Of a stretch of 45,713 nucleotides of DNA, positions 1-9,231 are shown one piece after another. Position numbers and translations under genes: made by a program. The stretch is from Salinivibrio costicola subsp. costicola ATCC 33508 = LMG 11651 (GTDB lineage: Bacteria > Pseudomonadota > Gammaproteobacteria > Enterobacterales > Vibrionaceae): positions 1 through 45,713 of the forward strand of contig AQOF01000055.1 in the NCBI GenBank assembly GCA_000565345.1. The letters are read 5' to 3'. Positions within the stretch are counted from its first letter, which is position 1. Each line of letters starts with the position of its first letter. Under the pieces are notes generated by a model. That model had not been told where the DNA came from and made no database searches. It saw nothing but the letters and a program-made list of their open reading frames with translations.

Positions 1-623
1 CGCTGGTCACCATCGATGCCATGGCCTGCCAAACGACGATTGCCAAGACGATTCTTGAGCAGGGTGGCGATTACTTATTAGCGGTGAAACAAAACCAGGG
101 CAAGCTAGCGAACGCGATCACCGCGGCATTCAGTGAGCAACGTCGAACCTTCAATGACGATGTCGAGTTTGAATATGGTCACGGTCGTATTGAATCACGT
201 CAGTGCTATGTGCTTGCTAAAGCGTGTTTATCAGGCGACTTTACCCGTTGGCCATCACTACAAAGCCTTGTCATGGTTGAGTCTTTGCGTGTTGAAAAAG
301 GGCGTCCGATGTCGCTGGAGTATCGTTACTATATCAGCTCAAAATCACTGACTGCCGATGAGGCAAGCCGTGCTATCCGCTCGCATTGGGGTATTGAATC
401 CATGCACTGGGTATTGGATGTCAACATGGGTGAAGACGCCTGCCAAATTTATAAAGACAATGGGGCCGCTAACTTTGCCTGTCTGCGACACATGGCCTCA
501 AACATGGTGCGGGCTGAGCCGACCAAGATCAGCTTGGTGGCCAAACAGAAGCGCTGTCTCATGAACCCCAGCTTCTTAGAGAAGGTTTTAGCCGCAGGCA
601 TACCGGCGATGGTTGAAAAATGA
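1..623 (+). CDS. ISAs1-family transposase, C-terminal part
   Basis: This is the C-terminal part of a DDE transposase that catalyses cut-and-paste movement of the element. The frame is open from base 3 (L-V-T-I-D-A-M-A-C-Q), so the true start is upstream of the window. The internal ATG at 21 is not the start. Family marks are the D in the VTIDAMACQ block, GGDYLLAVKQNQ after it, and RSHWGIESMHWVLDVNMGED near residue 125 of the visible part, which carries the terminal catalytic Glu. After that come the conserved NMVRAEP-like tail and the C-terminal KRCLMNPSFLEKVL. The visible part is uninterrupted to its TGA, so the element may be active. It has inserted into the chemoreceptor gene immediately downstream. 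Confidence 0.9.
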   Translation, partial: LVTIDAMACQTTIAKTILEQGGDYLLAVKQNQGKLANAITAAFSEQRRTFNDDVEFEYGHGRIESRQCYVLAKACLSGDFTRWPSLQSLVMVESLRVEKGRPMSLEYRYYISSKSLTADEASRAIRSHWGIESMHWVLDVNMGEDACQIYKDNGAANFACLRHMASNMVRAEPTKISLVAKQKRCLMNPSFLEKVLAAGIPAMVEK

Positions 624-649
624 ACACTCATGCGCTCGCCCTGGGTCAT

Positions 650-687
650 GTGTCATTCCTTTTTGATACAGTCTAACGAAATGACAC
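650..687. repeat. 8-bp inverted repeat downstream of transposase
   Basis: The arms gtgtcatt (650-657) and aatgacac (680-687) are separated by 22 bases and lie between the transposase stop and the chemoreceptor junction. This may be part of the IS end structure or a weak terminator. No T-run follows, so a strong terminator is unlikely. Confidence 0.35.
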
Positions 688-753
688 AGAATTCTGAACA
701 CTACCGTCTGAAGCAGAACTTACACAGTTACCGGCAATGAAAAGTACGAAAAG

Positions 754-2262
754 ATGTACATGGATATTCTAGCCATTCGTAACGGTGAGAAACCTCGGCC
801 TGTTAACTATCATACGATCTACTGGGACTTAGTGTTAGAACATGGTCAAAAACCTAAACCAGATGGCCAAGCTATTTCGTTAAATCAACGGATGAGAGAT
901 TTAGGCTTTACCGAGAAAGAGTTTGATTTACTCAAAAAGGCTCAGGCCAATTCTGATGGGCTGGTGAATATGGAAGTCAAAGCCATGAACGCGGTTAAAG
1001 GACTATATCCGGACAGCAGCGGTAATTATACTATTCGAGGAGAGCCCGACAAACAAATGGCGATTGAGCTATTGCATAGCTCGCAGTATCACCAAGAAAA
1101 AGCAAAAATCATGAAACCCATCGAAAGCTTTTTTATTGCGTTGGAACAGCGAACGGATACACAGTTTAACGAGGCAGCATCTAGTGTCAAAAAAACGGTG
1201 CTCATCGGCAATATCTCGTTAGCAGTGGTGATCGTAATTGCGATTTTGGGATACATCATCACGAAACGAACGGTTGTTAATCCAATCGATAAGATGGCAT
1301 CCACGCTAAAAAAAGTAGATGATAATTCAGATCTTACGTTGCGAGTCGACGATAGTAAAAAGAATGAAATTGGAACCATTGGTAATACTGTTAATAAAGT
1401 TATCGGGAGTTACTCATCGACGATTAATAAAATTAATGACGTTAATCATATGATCGCTCAGATTACGGATAGTTTGGTCGATATTACCAGTAAAAATGCC
1501 AAAATATCTAACCAGCAAAACCAAGAGCTCGAGATGGGTGCCACGGCCATGGAAGAAATGACCTCCGCCCTTGCCACGGTAGCGGAGAACACCTCCATGG
1601 CAGAAAAGTACGCAGGTAGTACCGAGAAAGAAACCACCACCAGTAAAGATGTGTTTGATAAAACCATGGTCGAGTTTGGCAGTTTAGAAACTGAATTCAA
1701 AAAGACATCGGAGGTGATCCAAGAGCTTGCCGATGAATCCACTAATGTAGGTAATGTACTTGATGTGATTAAAGGCATTGCAGAGCAAACCAACCTCTTA
1801 GCGCTAAACGCAGCCATCGAAGCGGCGCGTGCAGGCGATCAAGGTCGTGGGTTTGCGGTTGTGGCCGACGAGGTGAGATCTTTAGCGCAACGGACACAAA
1901 AATCTGCTGGAGAGATTGAAGAAATGATCGGTGGTTTGCAAGGTAAGGCGGAACAATCAACACAGACTATTCGTGTTAACGCAGATAAGATTGCATCGAC
2001 ACGTGACAATATGACCACCGCAAACGAATCGCTTGGCACGATCAAAGAATCTGCGATAGAAATCCATCGACTGAATTCATCGATTGCATCGGCCACGGAA
2101 GAACAGCTTTCTGTCAGTGATGAAATCTCGAGCAATTTATCAAACATAAAAACCTTATCAAGCGATATGCATGAAGCGATTGATCAACTGGGCCCGATTG
2201 TGTCTGATTTAAAAGATAACGTTAACGCATTGAACGGTGCTATTCAGGATATTCGTACCTAA
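754..2262 (+). CDS. Methyl-accepting chemotaxis protein, N-terminally truncated by IS
   Basis: A chemoreceptor that signals to the CheA/CheW array. Visible parts are a remnant of the helical sensor region (residues ~1-145), one membrane segment (~149-170, [16 protein letters not shown]), a HAMP linker (~170-225) and the cytoplasmic signalling bundle, whose hairpin tip reads [18 protein letters not shown] (~343-360). The first membrane helix and the start of the sensor are missing. In-frame homology runs upstream to about base 715 ([11 protein letters not shown]) and then meets IS sequence and a stop at 709-711. The ATG at 754 has no ribosome site, so translation from it is doubtful. Receptors of this type normally begin with a membrane helix. 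The gene was probably inactivated or altered by the IS insertion. The product call is secure; the functional state is inferred. Confidence 0.85.
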   Translation: MYMDILAIRNGEKPRPVNYHTIYWDLVLEHGQKPKPDGQAISLNQRMRDLGFTEKEFDLLKKAQANSDGLVNMEVKAMNAVKGLYPDSSGNYTIRGEPDKQMAIELLHSSQYHQEKAKIMKPIESFFIALEQRTDTQFNEAASSVKKTVLIGNISLAVVIVIAILGYIITKRTVVNPIDKMASTLKKVDDNSDLTLRVDDSKKNEIGTIGNTVNKVIGSYSSTINKINDVNHMIAQITDSLVDITSKNAKISNQQNQELEMGATAMEEMTSALATVAENTSMAEKYAGSTEKETTTSKDVFDKTMVEFGSLETEFKKTSEVIQELADESTNVGNVLDVIKGIAEQTNLLALNAAIEAARAGDQGRGFAVVADEVRSLAQRTQKSAGEIEEMIGGLQGKAEQSTQTIRVNADKIASTRDNMTTANESLGTIKESAIEIHRLNSSIASATEEQLSVSDEISSNLSNIKTLSSDMHEAIDQLGPIVSDLKDNVNALNGAIQDIRT

Positions 2263-2281
2263 TTGACAGGCGATGACTGTT

Positions 2282-2314
2282 AACCGGATTGCTCGAGTGA
2301 GCAATCCGGTTTTG
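2282..2314 (+). terminator. Rho-independent terminator of the chemoreceptor gene
   Basis: A 13-bp perfect stem (2282-2294 with 2299-2311) closes a 4-base loop (gagt) and is followed by a short T-rich tail. It begins 20 bases after the chemoreceptor stop. Confidence 0.8.
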
Positions 2315-2333
2315 TTCAAACGCCCATACGTTC

Positions 2334-2349
2334 TCTCATTGCAATGAGA
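2334..2349. repeat. 16-bp perfect palindrome
   Basis: TCTCATTGCAATGAGA is a perfect 16-bp palindrome in the non-coding stretch between two convergent genes. It has no T-tail. It could be a protein-binding site or chance. Confidence 0.4.
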
Positions 2350-2455
2350 TCTACCAACAAACACTGACACACTCGTACATTCTCACGACAGCCTTTTTTC
2401 TACTTGGTGATTATAGTCAGCCTTCTTTAACGCGTTTTTGCCTGATCAGCAAACC

Positions 2456-2486
2456 AAAACTGGCCTCAAATGAGGCCAGTTTTGCT
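2456..2486. terminator. Bidirectional terminator between chemoreceptor and EamA gene
   Basis: The arms 2456-2468 and 2471-2483 form a long near-perfect hairpin (aaaactggcctca / tgaggccagtttt) with A-runs and T-runs on both sides. It can terminate the minus-strand EamA gene and any plus-strand read-through. Confidence 0.75.
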
Positions 2487-2513
2487 CGTATTAAACCTTT
2501 GAATGTGCGAGTG

Positions 2514-3416
2514 TTATACGATACGTCGCCGAAAGATGCGATGACCAACTGCATTGAATAATGCGCCTGCCACAATTAATCCACCACCGAGATAGGTCCA
2601 AATTGAGGGCACTTCATTAAAGATCCATACCCCAAGCAAGGTTGAGAACACAATTTGTATATAGGCATAAGCAGACGCTTCACCGGCTTGTTGGGTTTGC
2701 ATGGCTTTGGTGAGTCCATACTGGCCAACCTGGGTAAATACACCGACTAAAACCAATAGCAATGTGAGCGATAAACTTGGCATCACGAACTGTGGCCACA
2801 TCAGCACGGTCGCGACGGGTAGGGCAACCATGGGAAAGTACAAAATAATTACCGAGCTGTCTTCGGTGCGGCTGAGTTTACGCACAATCACATAAGCCAT
2901 TGAGCTGCCTAATGCCCCCAGAAGCGCAATAATCACGCTAAACGTGGGCAAGGCCTCCGCAATATTACCGTTAAGGTTAGGTTGCACCATCACGTAAAGC
3001 CCGATTAAGCAAAGCGCAATACACACCAACGTGGCGCCTTGTAATCGCTCTTTGAGTAACACCAACCCAAGCACAGCAGTAAACACCGGGTGAGTGTATT
3101 GCAAAACAGTGGCTTCGGCTAAGGGTAAAGTCGTGACCGCATAATACACACACATCAGCGCGGCTGTACCGAGTACACCACGCAGCAACAGGAGTTGCTT
3201 ATTGTTACCCCATACCGACAGGCCTTTACGTTTCACATCGGTGTAGCTGATGATGAGCGACACCAGTGCTCGGGCGGCGACAATCTCAAATACCGGGATA
3301 CCATTGACAGCCACGTATTTCACACAGGCGGACATCAAGGCAAAGCCAAGCGCAGACAGAAGCATAAAGCGGATCCCAACTGGGATCGCAGAGAAAGAGA
3401 AGGCAGGCATAATCAT
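2514..3416 (-). CDS. EamA-family (drug/metabolite) transporter
   Basis: An inner-membrane exporter of the DMT superfamily, 300 residues, with the ten-helix layout of two EamA repeats (about residues 12-145 and 160-290). Visible family features are the first helix LLSALGFALMSACVKY, the glutamate/arginine loop VFEIVAARAL, and the motif PLAEATVLQYTHPVFTAVLGLVLLKERL, which ends the first repeat. The substrate cannot be told from sequence; relatives export amino acids, nucleosides or siderophore-like molecules. The start is uncertain by two codons (ATG at 3416 or 3410), and neither has a clear ribosome site. The gene appears monocistronic, flanked by a terminator downstream. Confidence 0.85.
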   Translation of the reverse strand: MIMPAFSFSAIPVGIRFMLLSALGFALMSACVKYVAVNGIPVFEIVAARALVSLIISYTDVKRKGLSVWGNNKQLLLLRGVLGTAALMCVYYAVTTLPLAEATVLQYTHPVFTAVLGLVLLKERLQGATLVCIALCLIGLYVMVQPNLNGNIAEALPTFSVIIALLGALGSSMAYVIVRKLSRTEDSSVIILYFPMVALPVATVLMWPQFVMPSLSLTLLLVLVGVFTQVGQYGLTKAMQTQQAGEASAYAYIQIVFSTLLGVWIFNEVPSIWTYLGGGLIVAGALFNAVGHRIFRRRIV

Positions 3417-3485
3417 ACAAACTTAAACAACAGGGCGACTATGATAACGCGTCTCGGTGCGCTTTGCTTGATGATTCGATAAATA

Positions 3486-3512
3486 AACGCGCGTCAGCGA
3501 TTGCCGCGCGTT
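3486..3512 (-). terminator. Terminator of the DUF2780 gene
   Basis: On the minus strand, an 8-bp GC-rich stem (aacgcgcg / cgcgcgtt) is followed by TTTATTT. It lies 68 bases past the DUF2780 stop. Confidence 0.6.
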
Positions 3513-3579
3513 GTCGTTGTTTAAACTGCCGAGGCATGCGGCGACGGAGTGATTTAATCGGTGTTTAAGTAATGTCGCG

Positions 3580-4062
3580 CTATGGCCAAAGTTGGGTTAG
3601 CGAGCTTAGCAATACATCGCTCGCGCCTTGCTGGCCCAAATAGTCGAGCACAACCGGAACAAACTGCTTTAACGTGGCTGCGTCGATACCAAGTTTTTCT
3701 GCTGCACGATACACATCACCCATTGAACCGATGCCACCCTCACTCGCATTGTCTCCGAGTAGTGACGAAAGCGACGATAAATCAGGGCGTAAACTTGCAA
3801 GCTCTTGTTGATCGCTGCCGGTGAGGCCATTCGCTGCCATGGCGAGTAAGGCCCCGGCGCCACCTGTTGCTTGAGCGGGGCTCACATCCACTTGTTCAGT
3901 GATCGATTTAACGAGCGGAGATTGGCTTACCTCATCACCGGCAAATTGGGTTGCCATTTGCGTCATCACATCAGTGGTTTTATCGCCCTGGCCGAAAAGG
4001 GCATAGCTCGGTGTGGTAAGAAGAAGACTGGAAAGCGTTAACAGTGTGGCCGCGTATTTCAT
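3580..4062 (-). CDS. DUF2780 family secreted protein
   Basis: A 160-residue protein of the DUF2780 family, common in vibrios and of unknown function. It starts with a signal peptide (MKYAATLLTLSSLLLTTPSYA, cleavage after about residue 21), so the product is exported. The mature part is helical, small-residue rich and repetitive (GGAGALLAMAANGL, then SSLSSLLGD, then VLDYLGQQG), as expected for the family. I chose the ATG at 4062 because it is preceded by a GAGGG ribosome site. A frame-compatible start ten codons upstream lacks one and would spoil the signal peptide. A terminator follows. Confidence 0.8.
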   Translation of the reverse strand: MKYAATLLTLSSLLLTTPSYALFGQGDKTTDVMTQMATQFAGDEVSQSPLVKSITEQVDVSPAQATGGAGALLAMAANGLTGSDQQELASLRPDLSSLSSLLGDNASEGGIGSMGDVYRAAEKLGIDAATLKQFVPVVLDYLGQQGASDVLLSSLTQLWP

Positions 4063-4114
4063 GATCCCTCGCTTGTTATAAAGAATAAGCACGTTACTCT
4101 AAGTATAGCGGGAC

Positions 4115-4145
4115 TTGCCGCTGAATGGAAGCCAATCAGCGGCAA
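4115..4145. terminator. Hairpin downstream of ybiT
   Basis: The 10-bp perfect stem ttgccgctga (4115-4124) / tcagcggcaa (4136-4145) lies 20 bases after the ybiT stop. It lacks a T-run on the minus strand, so it may stabilise the 3' end rather than terminate. Confidence 0.45.
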
Positions 4146-4165
4146 ATTCAGGCTCAGTCTTATGA

Positions 4166-5769
4166 TCAAGCCACCGCACGTACTTTTTCTAAGTGGGCGA
4201 GGTACTCATCGTAACTGCCGTTAAAGTGGATCAATTGCTGGTCTTTGATCTCAATGATATCGGTCGCCAATGAGGAAACAAATTCACGGTCGTGGCTGAC
4301 AAAAATCAAAGTGCCTGGGAATTGCTCTAGGCCTTTATTGAGTGATTCGATGGCTTCCATATCCATGTGGTTGGTGGGTTCATCCATCACAATCACATTG
4401 ATATCTTGCATCATCAGCTTGCCGAACATCAGGCGGTTTTTCTCGCCCCCTGAGCAGCTTTTCGCTTTTTTGTTCACATCATCTGCTGAGAACAACAAGC
4501 GACCCAAAATGCCACGAACAATCAAATCATCGTGCTTGGCCGTACGCCATTGCGACATCCACTCAAACACGGTGAGATCGTTATCAAACTCGGCACTGTT
4601 ATCTTGCGCACAGTAACCAATGGATGCGTTTTCTGACCATTTAATTGTGCCTTCGCTTTGCGCAAGCTCGCCCACTAAACAACGCAACAGGGTGGTTTTA
4701 CCCACACCATTTTCGCCAATGATCGCCAGGCGCGAGCCTGCTTCAAGCAAAAAGTGACCGTTTTTAAATAAAGCTGTCTCGTCAAAGGTATGGCCAACCT
4801 CGCGTAATTCGACCGCTTGGCGATGGAGCTTTTTGCTTTCGGTAAATTGAATGTAAGGGTGCACGCGACTGGACGCTTTGACTTCATCAAGCTGGATCTT
4901 TTCCATGCGTTTGGCGCGTGAACTGGCTTGCTTAGCTTTAGAGGCATTGGCACCAAAGCGATTCACGAAGTCTTGCAGCTCACTAAGCTCCGCTTCTTTT
5001 TTCGCGTTGCTCGACAACAGTTGCTCGCGTGCCAAGCTAGATGCGGCGACAAAGTCATCGTAGTTGCCTGGATATACACGTAGCTCGCCAAAGTCGATAT
5101 CGGCCATGTGGGTGCACGTGGCGTTCAAGAAGTGACGATCGTGAGAAATGATAATCATGGTGCACTGGCGCTGTTGCAGCTCACCGGCCAACCAGTTGAT
5201 GGTATGAATATCCAAGTTGTTGGTTGGCTCATCCAACAGCAAAATATCAGGATTCGCAAACAAAGCCTGGGCAAGCAGCACCCGTAATTTCCAACCCGGT
5301 GCCACTTGCGACATCAGCCAAAGTGCAGCTCTTCTTCAATCCCCGCTTGCAGCAGAATATCGCCAGCACGGCTCTCGGCGGTATAACCGTCCATTTCCGC
5401 GAACTGGCTTTCTAGTTCTGCGACGGCCATGCCATCTTCTTCGCTCATTTCCGGCAAAGAATAAATACGCTCACGCTCTTGTTTGATTTCCCACAGCTTG
5501 CGATCGCCCATCATCACCGCATCAATCACTGAGTATTGCTCATAGGCAAATTGATCTTGGCTAAGCTCGCCCAAGGTTTGTCCTGGCGTGATGGACACAT
5601 TGCCTGCGGTAGGCGTGAGCGCGCCACTCATGATTTTCATCAAGGTGGACTTGCCACAGCCGTTGGCTCCGATCAATCCGTAGCGGTTACCGTTACCAAA
5701 TTTGGCAGAGATGTTTTCGAATAGCGGCTCGGCACCAAACTGCATGGTGATATTGGCGATTGAAATCAA
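4166..5769 (-). pseudogene. ybiT: ABC-F ATPase YbiT, one frameshift
   Basis: A soluble ABC-F protein with two ATPase domains, related to translation factors that act on the ribosome, and closest in pattern to E. coli YbiT. The N-terminal part (5314-5769) holds Walker [10 protein letters not shown]. The rest carries [11 protein letters not shown], a basic linker rich in K/R/A, the second Walker [10 protein letters not shown], signature CSGGEKNR and [10 protein letters not shown]. The reading frame breaks near 5316. HFG is followed by a stop while [10 protein letters not shown] continues in another frame; adding one base (ggctg to ggcctg) rejoins them into 534 residues, the normal length. The start is TTG at 5769 with AGGAA seven bases before it. 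It is probably intact in the organism. The hairpin downstream suggests a single-gene unit. Confidence 0.85.
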
Positions 5770-5914
5770 AAGACGTTCCTAGCGAATGTGCTCAACCAGG
5801 GCGTGTAGTCATGCCAACAAAGCATCTGACTCACGGCCAAGCGAGAGGGTGTAAAGATAAATATGACTGAGCGCGCATTGTACAGAAGTGTGATGGAATT
5901 AACAGATTAACCTG

Positions 5915-5945
5915 AAAAAACCAAGGCCAATATCGCTGGCCTTGG
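5915..5945 (-). terminator. Terminator of the M32 carboxypeptidase gene
   Basis: On the minus strand, a 9-bp stem (ccaaggcca / tggccttgg) with a 7-base loop is followed by six Ts. It starts 10 bases after the stop codon. Confidence 0.8.
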
Positions 5946-5954
5946 GGACACGGA

Positions 5955-7441
5955 TTACAAATACCGCCCTTGAATATACTCGCGGAAGTGGGCGGGGTTG
6001 AGGGTTTCGCCGGTGGCATCCTTGAGTATGTTGTCGGTTGAGGTGGTGCTGGCGCGTTGCCAGATATGTTGAGACAACCAATCAAAAATCGGTGAGACAT
6101 TGCCGCTGGCGATAATGCCATCCACATCCATTTGCTGGCGCATTGCTTGCATCAATTGCGCGGCATACAGGGCACCCAAGGTATAGGTGGGGAAGTAGCC
6201 AAAGCTGCCATCGGTCCAGTGAATGTCTTGCATGCAGCCGCTTTTATAGTTGCCGGCGGTGCTGAGGCCAAGGTATTGCTGCATGGCGTTGTCCCAACGC
6301 TCAGGAATATGATCAACTTCCATGTTGCCACTGATCAGATCGCGCTCGATGTCATAGCGCAGCATGATGTGTGCTGGATAGGTGACCTCGTCGGCATCGA
6401 CACGAATATAACCGGGCGCGACTTGAGTTAACACGCGGTGGAAATTCTCGACATGAAAGGCGGGATCGTTTTGGCGGTTAAAGGCAGATTTAGCACGCTG
6501 ACAAATTAAGGTAGCAAATGCTTCACTGCGGGCCAGCTGCATTTCAAAAAACAGGCTTTGGCTTTCGTGCACGCCCATCGAGCGCGCTTGGCCCACGGGT
6601 AAGCCTGCCAGGTCCTTAGGCAACCCTTGTTCATAGCGCGCATGGCCGGTTTCGTGGATCACGCCCATTAATGCCGAGGTAAAATCTTGCTCGTCGTAGC
6701 GGGTGGTAATGCGCACATCAGTGGGCACGCCGCCACAAAATGGGTGGGTGCTGACATCCAGACGACCCTGTGCAAAGTTAAAGCCCAACTGCTGCATCAC
6801 CTGCTCACCCAAGGCTTTTTGTTGCGCTTGGGTAAATGGCCCTTTGGGCATAAGGGGCGGCTGTTGCGCTTGCTTGTCGACTACCGCCTGGATGGTCTCC
6901 GGTAGCCATGCTTTAAGCGCACCAAATACCTCATCGACACGATCAGCGGTCATTCCTGGCTCGTAGAGGTCGAGCAGGGCATCGTAAGGCGCACAACCTT
7001 TTTGGTCCGCACGAATATGGGCTTCTTCGCGCGCCAAGGCCACCACTTCTTTTAAATTTTTGGCGAAGCTGTCCAATCGTTATCTTGACGTTGTTGGCGC
7101 CAAGCATGCTCGCATTTGGCACCCGCTAAAGATTTGGCTTTGACCAAGGTGTCAGGCAATACGCTGGCCTGCTGCCACTCGCGCTTCATCTCTGCCACGC
7201 TCGCTTTTTGCGTCGGTGTCAGTTGCTCCAATTTATCGTCCAGCTCTGCTAACCAGTCACTAAGCTCAGGTTGGGTGCTTTGTTGATGGCAATAAAGCGC
7301 GAGCTCTGCCATCGCGTCGGCACGGGCTTGATTCCCTCCATCTGGCATCATGGTGGCTTGATCCCAACCGCAGATTGCGGCAAGGTGCTGAAAATGTGAC
7401 AGCCGTTTGAAGTGGGCTTCGAGCTTATTGAGTGGTTCCAT
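5955..7441 (-). pseudogene. M32 family metallocarboxypeptidase, one frameshift
   Basis: A cytoplasmic zinc carboxypeptidase of peptidase family M32 (thermostable carboxypeptidase 1 type), which trims C-terminal residues from peptides. The zinc motif is H-E-T-G-H near residue 263, followed by G-V-H-E-S-Q-S with the third metal ligand. The substrate-side HPF..G and R-I-T-T-R-Y blocks precede it. The start is ATG 7441 with AAGGAAG upstream. The frame breaks near 7074: the N-terminal part reads Q-D-N-D-W and the rest resumes D-S-F-A-K-N-L. One G restored to a GG run gives 495 residues, the usual length for the family. It is likely intact in the organism. It stands alone, divergent from the GGCT-like gene. 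Confidence 0.85.
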
Positions 7442-7533
7442 GATGACTTCCTTGTTAACAACATTGCCGGATATTCTGGCAATTTGTATGAAAAAAGCAA
7501 GGCAGCCACTACCGTTCTGTCAGGTTATGCAAT

Positions 7534-7540
7534 AAAGGAG
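7534..7540 (+). promoter_or_regulatory. Ribosome binding site of the GGCT-like gene
   Basis: AAAGGAG lies 11 bases before the ATG at 7552 and supports that start. Confidence 0.6.
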
Positions 7541-7551
7541 TTTGCAACGTC

Positions 7552-8121
7552 ATGTATCTATTTGGATACGGGAGTTTAATGAATCCGGCGTCACGGGCGC
7601 TGACCGGTGAATCTGGATGGACGTGCCCGGTTACCGTGACCGGGCTAAGTCGTCATTGGAGCAATGTCAGTGAGGCGTTTATTTCGCCTTTGGTGGTGTT
7701 ACAAGGTGAAGGTCAATGTAATGGGGTGCTGGTCAGCATCGATCCACAGTCATTGCCCGACTTTGATCGCCGAGAGGCAGGCTATCAGCGGTTACAGTTA
7801 GCTGAATCAAACATCACTCTGCCCGAAGAGGTGACGCTTGATGGCCCCGTGTACGTATATGTTGCCGATACGCAGCGTACCCCAGACGTAGACAAGCCGA
7901 TTGCCCAATCCTATGTCGATACGGTCGTGGCAGGCTGTTTACGCTACTCAACGGATTTTGCCCGCGCGTTTTTAACCACCACTCAGGGATGGGAAGGCGC
8001 TTATCATAACGATCGCGCCGAGCCAAGGTATCCACGGGTGGCAGGAGTGAGCGATCAAGATAGAGTAGACATCGATCGGTTGATGCAGGCGCACTTGACC
8101 GCTTTTACAGCGCGCGGTTAA
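7552..8121 (+). CDS. Gamma-glutamylcyclotransferase-like (AIG2/GGCT) family protein
   Basis: A 189-residue cytoplasmic protein of the GGCT-like superfamily, whose members release 5-oxoproline from gamma-glutamyl amines or peptides. The substrate-binding turn F-G-Y-G-S-L-M-N is at residues 4-11, and the likely catalytic acid is the Glu in F-D-R-R-E-A-G-Y (residue 75). A second Tyr-rich strand (VYVYVAD) follows. The C-terminal half (SYVDTVVAGCLR, then GWEGAYHNDRAEPRYPR) is typical of proteobacterial members of unknown substrate, so a specific gene name is not justified. It is divergent from the carboxypeptidase gene, and a shared role in peptide or glutathione turnover is only speculation. Confidence 0.8.
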   Translation: MYLFGYGSLMNPASRALTGESGWTCPVTVTGLSRHWSNVSEAFISPLVVLQGEGQCNGVLVSIDPQSLPDFDRREAGYQRLQLAESNITLPEEVTLDGPVYVYVADTQRTPDVDKPIAQSYVDTVVAGCLRYSTDFARAFLTTTQGWEGAYHNDRAEPRYPRVAGVSDQDRVDIDRLMQAHLTAFTARG

Positions 8122-8147
8122 TCAGTCATTGATTGTTCATGACAAGA

Positions 8148-8178
8148 AAAGGCCACCGACAATGCGGTGGCCTTTGCG
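8148..8178. terminator. Bidirectional terminator between GGCT-like gene and ompA-like gene
   Basis: An 11-bp perfect stem (8148-8158 with 8165-8175) around a 6-base loop, with A-run on the left and T-run on the right, lies between two convergent genes. Confidence 0.8.
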
Positions 8179-8220
8179 TATTTATATTTGCATATTTATA
8201 TGATGCGATCGTCGATGTGA

Positions 8221-9231
8221 TTAATTCACTTCCACATAAACGAACTCTGGCGAAGTGACTTCCACGCGGCGGTTTTTCGCACGACCGTCGGCAGTCTCGT
8301 TAGTGGCGGTTGGCGCGGACTCGCCTTTGCCCATCACGGTTAAGCGCTCAGCCGCAATGCCCGCGTCTAAGAAGACATCCGCAACGACTTGTGCACGCTC
8401 TTCAGAGAGTGTTTGGTTATAAGCAGCAGGCCCTTGGCTGTCGGTATGACCCACAATCGTCGCTGTGGCTTCTTCATGCTTAAGCAACCGGTCAACTAAT
8501 GGCTGCAAGGAGGCAACTGCTTGCTCAGATAACGTTGCTTTATCAAAGCCGAACATTTCGGTTTCGCCGGCCTCTGAGAGCACAATTGATTGCGGCTCGG
8601 CAACCGGCTCTGGCTCTTGAACGGGCTCTGGCTCTGCCATAACTGGCTCTTCAACCATTGCTTCAGTCATTGGCTCACTGGCGGTGCGGCCAAAGTGATA
8701 GGTCATCCCGACGGTGACGAGGTTATTATCAACGCTTGAGAAATTGCCATCATCCATATCATTGATGTGTTGGTATTCTAGGCGAAGGTTGAGTTTATCG
8801 GTGGCTTGGTGATCAACACCGATCGCGCCCATCAACGACACATCGTCGCGATCACCGGCATTGCTGTTAAAGTTCCACATCGCGCCGCCCACTTTCCCGT
8901 ACAGTGCGGTATCGGGTTTAACGTGATACGACAATTTGGGGGCAAGCGTCAGCGCGGTGAGATCGCCTGATGCTTTAAAGGTATCGAATTCAGTGTCAAA
9001 GCGACCTAAATAATCATAGGTGCCTTCAAGCGCAAACCAGTCATTGAAATCATAACCAGTAATGATACCTGCCCCGAGCTCTTGATCACCACAGTCGGTG
9101 TCAGACACACAGCTATCTTCTAAAAACGACGGCCCAATACGACCTCCCATGTAAAGACCACTGTCTTGCTGTGCATAAGCTGCGGGTGCGACGGCCAGTA
9201 AGAGGCCGAGACCTGTCACGATTTTTTTCAT
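8221..9231 (-). CDS. ompA: OmpA-family outer membrane protein
   Basis: An outer-membrane porin-like protein that ties the membrane to peptidoglycan. It has a signal peptide at residues 1-20 (cleavage after A-Y-A), an eight-strand beta-barrel at ~21-180 with alternating aromatic strands (WFALEGTYDYLG, LNLRLEYQHIN), and a linker at ~185-215 rich in Glu and Pro (E-P-E-P-V repeats). The C-terminal OmpA domain at ~220-330 shows the peptidoglycan-binding signature G-H-T-D-S-Q-G...Y-N..L-S-E-E-R-A and N-R-R-V-E. Two cysteines in the first loop (DSCVSDTDC) may form a disulphide. The start ATG has AGGAGA seven bases upstream. The leader is long (over 50 bases of AT-rich sequence), as is common for abundant porins. 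Symbol given by family; which ompA paralogue it is cannot be told. Confidence 0.88.
   Translation of the reverse strand: MKKIVTGLGLLLAVAPAAYAQQDSGLYMGGRIGPSFLEDSCVSDTDCGDQELGAGIITGYDFNDWFALEGTYDYLGRFDTEFDTFKASGDLTALTLAPKLSYHVKPDTALYGKVGGAMWNFNSNAGDRDDVSLMGAIGVDHQATDKLNLRLEYQHINDMDDGNFSSVDNNLVTVGMTYHFGRTASEPMTEAMVEEPVMAEPEPVQEPEPVAEPQSIVLSEAGETEMFGFDKATLSEQAVASLQPLVDRLLKHEEATATIVGHTDSQGPAAYNQTLSEERAQVVADVFLDAGIAAERLTVMGKGESAPTATNETADGRAKNRRVEVTSPEFVYVEVN

Larger units (their letters stand above)
1..712 (+). mobile_element. ISAs1-family insertion sequence, right (3') part only
   Basis: The window opens inside an insertion sequence of the ISAs1 family, recognised by its transposase. The left end lies outside the window. 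The right boundary is not sharply visible. Chemoreceptor coding sequence can be read in frame back to about base 715 (codons for R-T-Y-T-V-T-G), and an in-frame stop sits at 709-711, so the junction lies at or just before about 712. Between the transposase stop and the junction there is an 8-bp inverted repeat (gtgtcatt 650-657, aatgacac 680-687) that could be a terminal structure or a weak hairpin. I could not identify the terminal inverted repeat or the target duplication. Confidence 0.75.

Noticed and set aside
1458-1817. 119-residue frame antisense to the chemoreceptor
   Set aside because: A shadow of the conserved, biased codons of the receptor's signalling region; no independent support.
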